A stretch of 64,000 bases of DNA from Coprococcus_C sp934318045 (GTDB lineage: Bacteria > Bacillota > Clostridia > Lachnospirales > Lachnospiraceae), in contig CAKREY010000006.1 in the NCBI GenBank assembly GCA_934318045.1, positions 1 through 64,000 on the forward strand. Direction: 5' to 3'. A program made the position numbers and the translations under genes. Under the pieces are notes generated by a model that saw nothing but the letters and a program-made list of their open reading frames with translations, searched no databases and was not told the DNA's origin. The first letter of the stretch is position 1; the number at the start of each line of letters is the position of its first letter. This document shows, one piece after another, positions 62,023 to 64,000 of this stretch.

Positions 62023-63981
62023 GTGGAGAAAAAATATATAGAGGAAGAATATGATATTGTCGTCGTTGGTGCCGGACATGCGGGCTGTGAAGCTGCCCTT
62101 GCCGCATCACGACTTGGTCTTGAAACTATCCTGTTTACAATCAGCATGGATAGCGTCGCCTTGATGCCATGCAACCCGAATGTCGGCGGAAGCTCCAAAG
62201 GACATCTGGTGCGTGAAATTGATGCCTTAGGCGGAGAGATGGGAAAAAATATTGACAAGACGTATATTCAGAGCAAGATGCTGAATGTATCGAAAGGTCC
62301 TGCCGTACACTCGCTGCGTGCACAGGCAGACAAAGGCGAGTATACGAAGCAGATGCGGCTCACACTTCAGAATCAGGAACATCTGACACTCCGCCAGGGA
62401 GAAGTTGCAGAACTTCTGTATGATACAAAGATGACGGATGATGGAAAAAAACAGAAAAATATCTGTGGTGTCCGTATGTATTCCGGTGCGATATATCATG
62501 CAAAAGCAGTTGTCTTATGTACCGGAACGTATCTGAAAGCAAGATGTATCTATGGAGATGTAGTAAATTATACCGGACCAAATGGACTTTCAGCAGCAAA
62601 TCATTTGTCTGATTCCATGCAGGATGCAGGCATTTTGATCCGGAGATTTAAGACAGGCACGCCAGCGAGACTGGATAAGAAAACAATCGATTTTTCGAAG
62701 ATGGAAGAACAAAAAGGAGATGAACATATCGTTCCATTTTCCTTTACGAACAAAGAGGAAGATATCAAGCGTGAACAGATTTCCTGCTGGCTCACATATA
62801 CGAACGAGGAAACACATAAGATTATCAAGGATAATATTGACCGTTCTCCACTTTTCTCCGGATTTATCGAGGGAACCGGACCGAGATATTGTCCTTCTAT
62901 TGAAGATAAAGTTATGAAATTTCCGGATAAAAACCGGCATCAGCTGTTTATCGAGCCGGAGGGTGAATTTACAAATGAGATGTATATGGGTGGTATGTCT
63001 TCTTCTCTGCCGGAAGATGTACAGTATGAGATGATTCATACAGTTCCTGGATTAGAGCATGTGGCTATCGTCCGAAATGCATATGCGATTGAATATGATT
63101 GTATTGATGCGACAAACTTAAAAGCCAATCTGGAATTTAAAGATATGGATGGATTGTTCAGTGCCGGACAGATCAATGGCAGTTCCGGGTATGAGGAAGC
63201 GGCTGCACAGGGTATTATGGCTGGTATCAATGCGGCGCGGAAGCTGCAAGATAAGCCACCTGTAATCTTAAATCGGTCACAGGCATATATTGGTGTTTTG
63301 ATTGACGATCTCGTAACAAAGGAGACGCAGGAACCATATCGTATGATGACGAGTCGTGCGGAATACCGGTTGCTTTTACGACAGGATAATGCAGATCTGC
63401 GTCTGACAGATATCGGACATGAAATCGGATTGATTGATGATCAAAGGTATGAAAAATTCTGTGAGAAACGCAGACAGATTGATGCGGAAATTGCGCGCAT
63501 GAAAGAAATCAAAGTCGGTGGAAACAGACATGTGCAGGACTTTTTAGAGAGACATGACAGTTCTTCTCTCGGTACTGCGGCATCGCTTGCAGAATTGATC
63601 TGCAGACCGGAACTTTCTTATGAGGCAATCGAGGAGCTTGATGAAGGAAGACAGGATGCCTATCGAAAACTTCTCGGTGTGGATACACAGGATATGATTA
63701 AACTGGATGCAGAAGTTGTAGAGCAGATCAATATTGCTATTAAATATGATGGTTATATCAGTCGTCAGAAACAGCAGGTAGAACATTTCCTGAAGATGGA
63801 GAAAAAACGGATTCCGGAAGATATTGATTATACAGCAATTCATAATCTACGGAAAGAGGCAAGACAGAAATTAGATGCCATACGACCGGCATCCCTTGGC
63901 CAGGCTTCCCGTATTTCTGGTGTATCACCGGCTGATATCTCAGTGCTTATGATTTATCTCGAAGCGGGAAAAAACCAGTAA
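62023..63981 (+). CDS. mnmG: tRNA uridine-5-carboxymethylaminomethyl modification protein MnmG
   Basis: 652 residues, FAD-dependent partner of MnmE. GTG start after AAGAGGA. The FAD-binding motif VVVGAGHAGCEAALAASRLG is at about 13-32. Further signatures are PCNPNVGGSSKGHLVREIDA, FKTGTPARLD, LFSAGQINGSSGYEEAAAQG and the C-terminal GQASRISGVSPADISVL that contacts MnmE. Length is slightly above the usual 620-630. It is complete; the remaining 19 bases of the window are noncoding. Confidence 0.96.
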   Translation: MEKKYIEEEYDIVVVGAGHAGCEAALAASRLGLETILFTISMDSVALMPCNPNVGGSSKGHLVREIDALGGEMGKNIDKTYIQSKMLNVSKGPAVHSLRAQADKGEYTKQMRLTLQNQEHLTLRQGEVAELLYDTKMTDDGKKQKNICGVRMYSGAIYHAKAVVLCTGTYLKARCIYGDVVNYTGPNGLSAANHLSDSMQDAGILIRRFKTGTPARLDKKTIDFSKMEEQKGDEHIVPFSFTNKEEDIKREQISCWLTYTNEETHKIIKDNIDRSPLFSGFIEGTGPRYCPSIEDKVMKFPDKNRHQLFIEPEGEFTNEMYMGGMSSSLPEDVQYEMIHTVPGLEHVAIVRNAYAIEYDCIDATNLKANLEFKDMDGLFSAGQINGSSGYEEAAAQGIMAGINAARKLQDKPPVILNRSQAYIGVLIDDLVTKETQEPYRMMTSRAEYRLLLRQDNADLRLTDIGHEIGLIDDQRYEKFCEKRRQIDAEIARMKEIKVGGNRHVQDFLERHDSSSLGTAASLAELICRPELSYEAIEELDEGRQDAYRKLLGVDTQDMIKLDAEVVEQINIAIKYDGYISRQKQQVEHFLKMEKKRIPEDIDYTAIHNLRKEARQKLDAIRPASLGQASRISGVSPADISVLMIYLEAGKNQ

Positions 63982-64000
63982 AAATAAATTAAAGGATTTT

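Overview
The window looks like the replication-origin region of a butyrate-producing Lachnospiraceae (Firmicutes) chromosome. The evidence is the gene order dnaA-dnaN-S4-recF-gyrB-gyrA on one side of oriC and rpmH-rnpA-yidD-yidC-jag on the other, an agr-type peptide system, clostridial hydrophobic W (ChW) repeats, a glmS ribozyme, and a phosphotransbutyrylase/butyrate kinase pair. The butyrate kinase route together with the general style recalls Coprococcus-like gut bacteria; that genus-level guess is inference only. The origin lies near 55.1-57.0 kb. Left of it almost every gene is on the minus strand and right of it on the plus strand, so genes mostly follow the replication fork. Exceptions are the oxidoreductase at 6.7 kb, the SHOCT protein at 47.4 kb and mnmE at 60.3-61.6 kb.

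Layout. 0-7.7 kb: a 64-bp hairpin-bearing tandem array, glycogen phosphorylase, a type-2-like isoleucyl-tRNA synthetase and a divergent Gfo/Idh/MocA oxidoreductase. 7.8-14.9 kb: a LytTR protein, aroD, two membrane proteins with Q/Y/G-rich repeated tails, butyrate kinase, phosphate butyryltransferase and a small membrane protein. 14.9-21.7 kb: a MATE transporter, glmS behind a glmS ribozyme, and a secreted transglutaminase-like/ChW surface protein. 21.9-28.9 kb: an apparent operon of AAA+ ATPase, Orn/Lys/Arg decarboxylase, agrA, agrC, agrB and a small agrD whose predicted autoinducer ring starts with Ser instead of Cys; it is preceded by a candidate ~250-nt structured RNA with its own promoter and terminator, then maf. 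28.9-31.4 kb: a J-domain protein, a DUF5685-like protein, a zinc-ribbon membrane protein and tRNA-Cys, tRNA-Asn and tRNA-Ser. 31.5-38.2 kb: a 2.2-kilo-residue leucine-rich-repeat surface protein with a sortase-type tail.

38.4-43.8 kb: an operon of a MNT-like nucleotidyltransferase, both subunits of class I fumarase, and two membrane proteins of unknown role. 43.8-48.0 kb: an AT-rich accessory block with a type VII secretion-style cassette (an LXG protein with a C39-like cysteine peptidase domain, a lipoprotein and two small helical proteins). It is flanked by ~78-bp direct repeats derived from the 3' end and terminator of a neighbouring small membrane-protein gene. Beside it a small HTH regulator faces a membrane/SHOCT gene across a palindromic operator. 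48.1-57.1 kb: gyrA to dnaA and oriC, with a DnaA-trio plus DnaA-box element in the dnaA-dnaN gap and DnaA boxes upstream of dnaA.

57.1-64.0 kb: rpmH, rnpA, yidD, yidC, jag, mnmE and mnmG. mnmE is inverted relative to the usual gene order and is bracketed by two large imperfect palindromes (293 and 224 bp). The most unusual items are this mnmE arrangement, the LXG cassette with its flanking duplication, the Ser-type agrD, and the candidate structured RNA at 27.9-28.1 kb.
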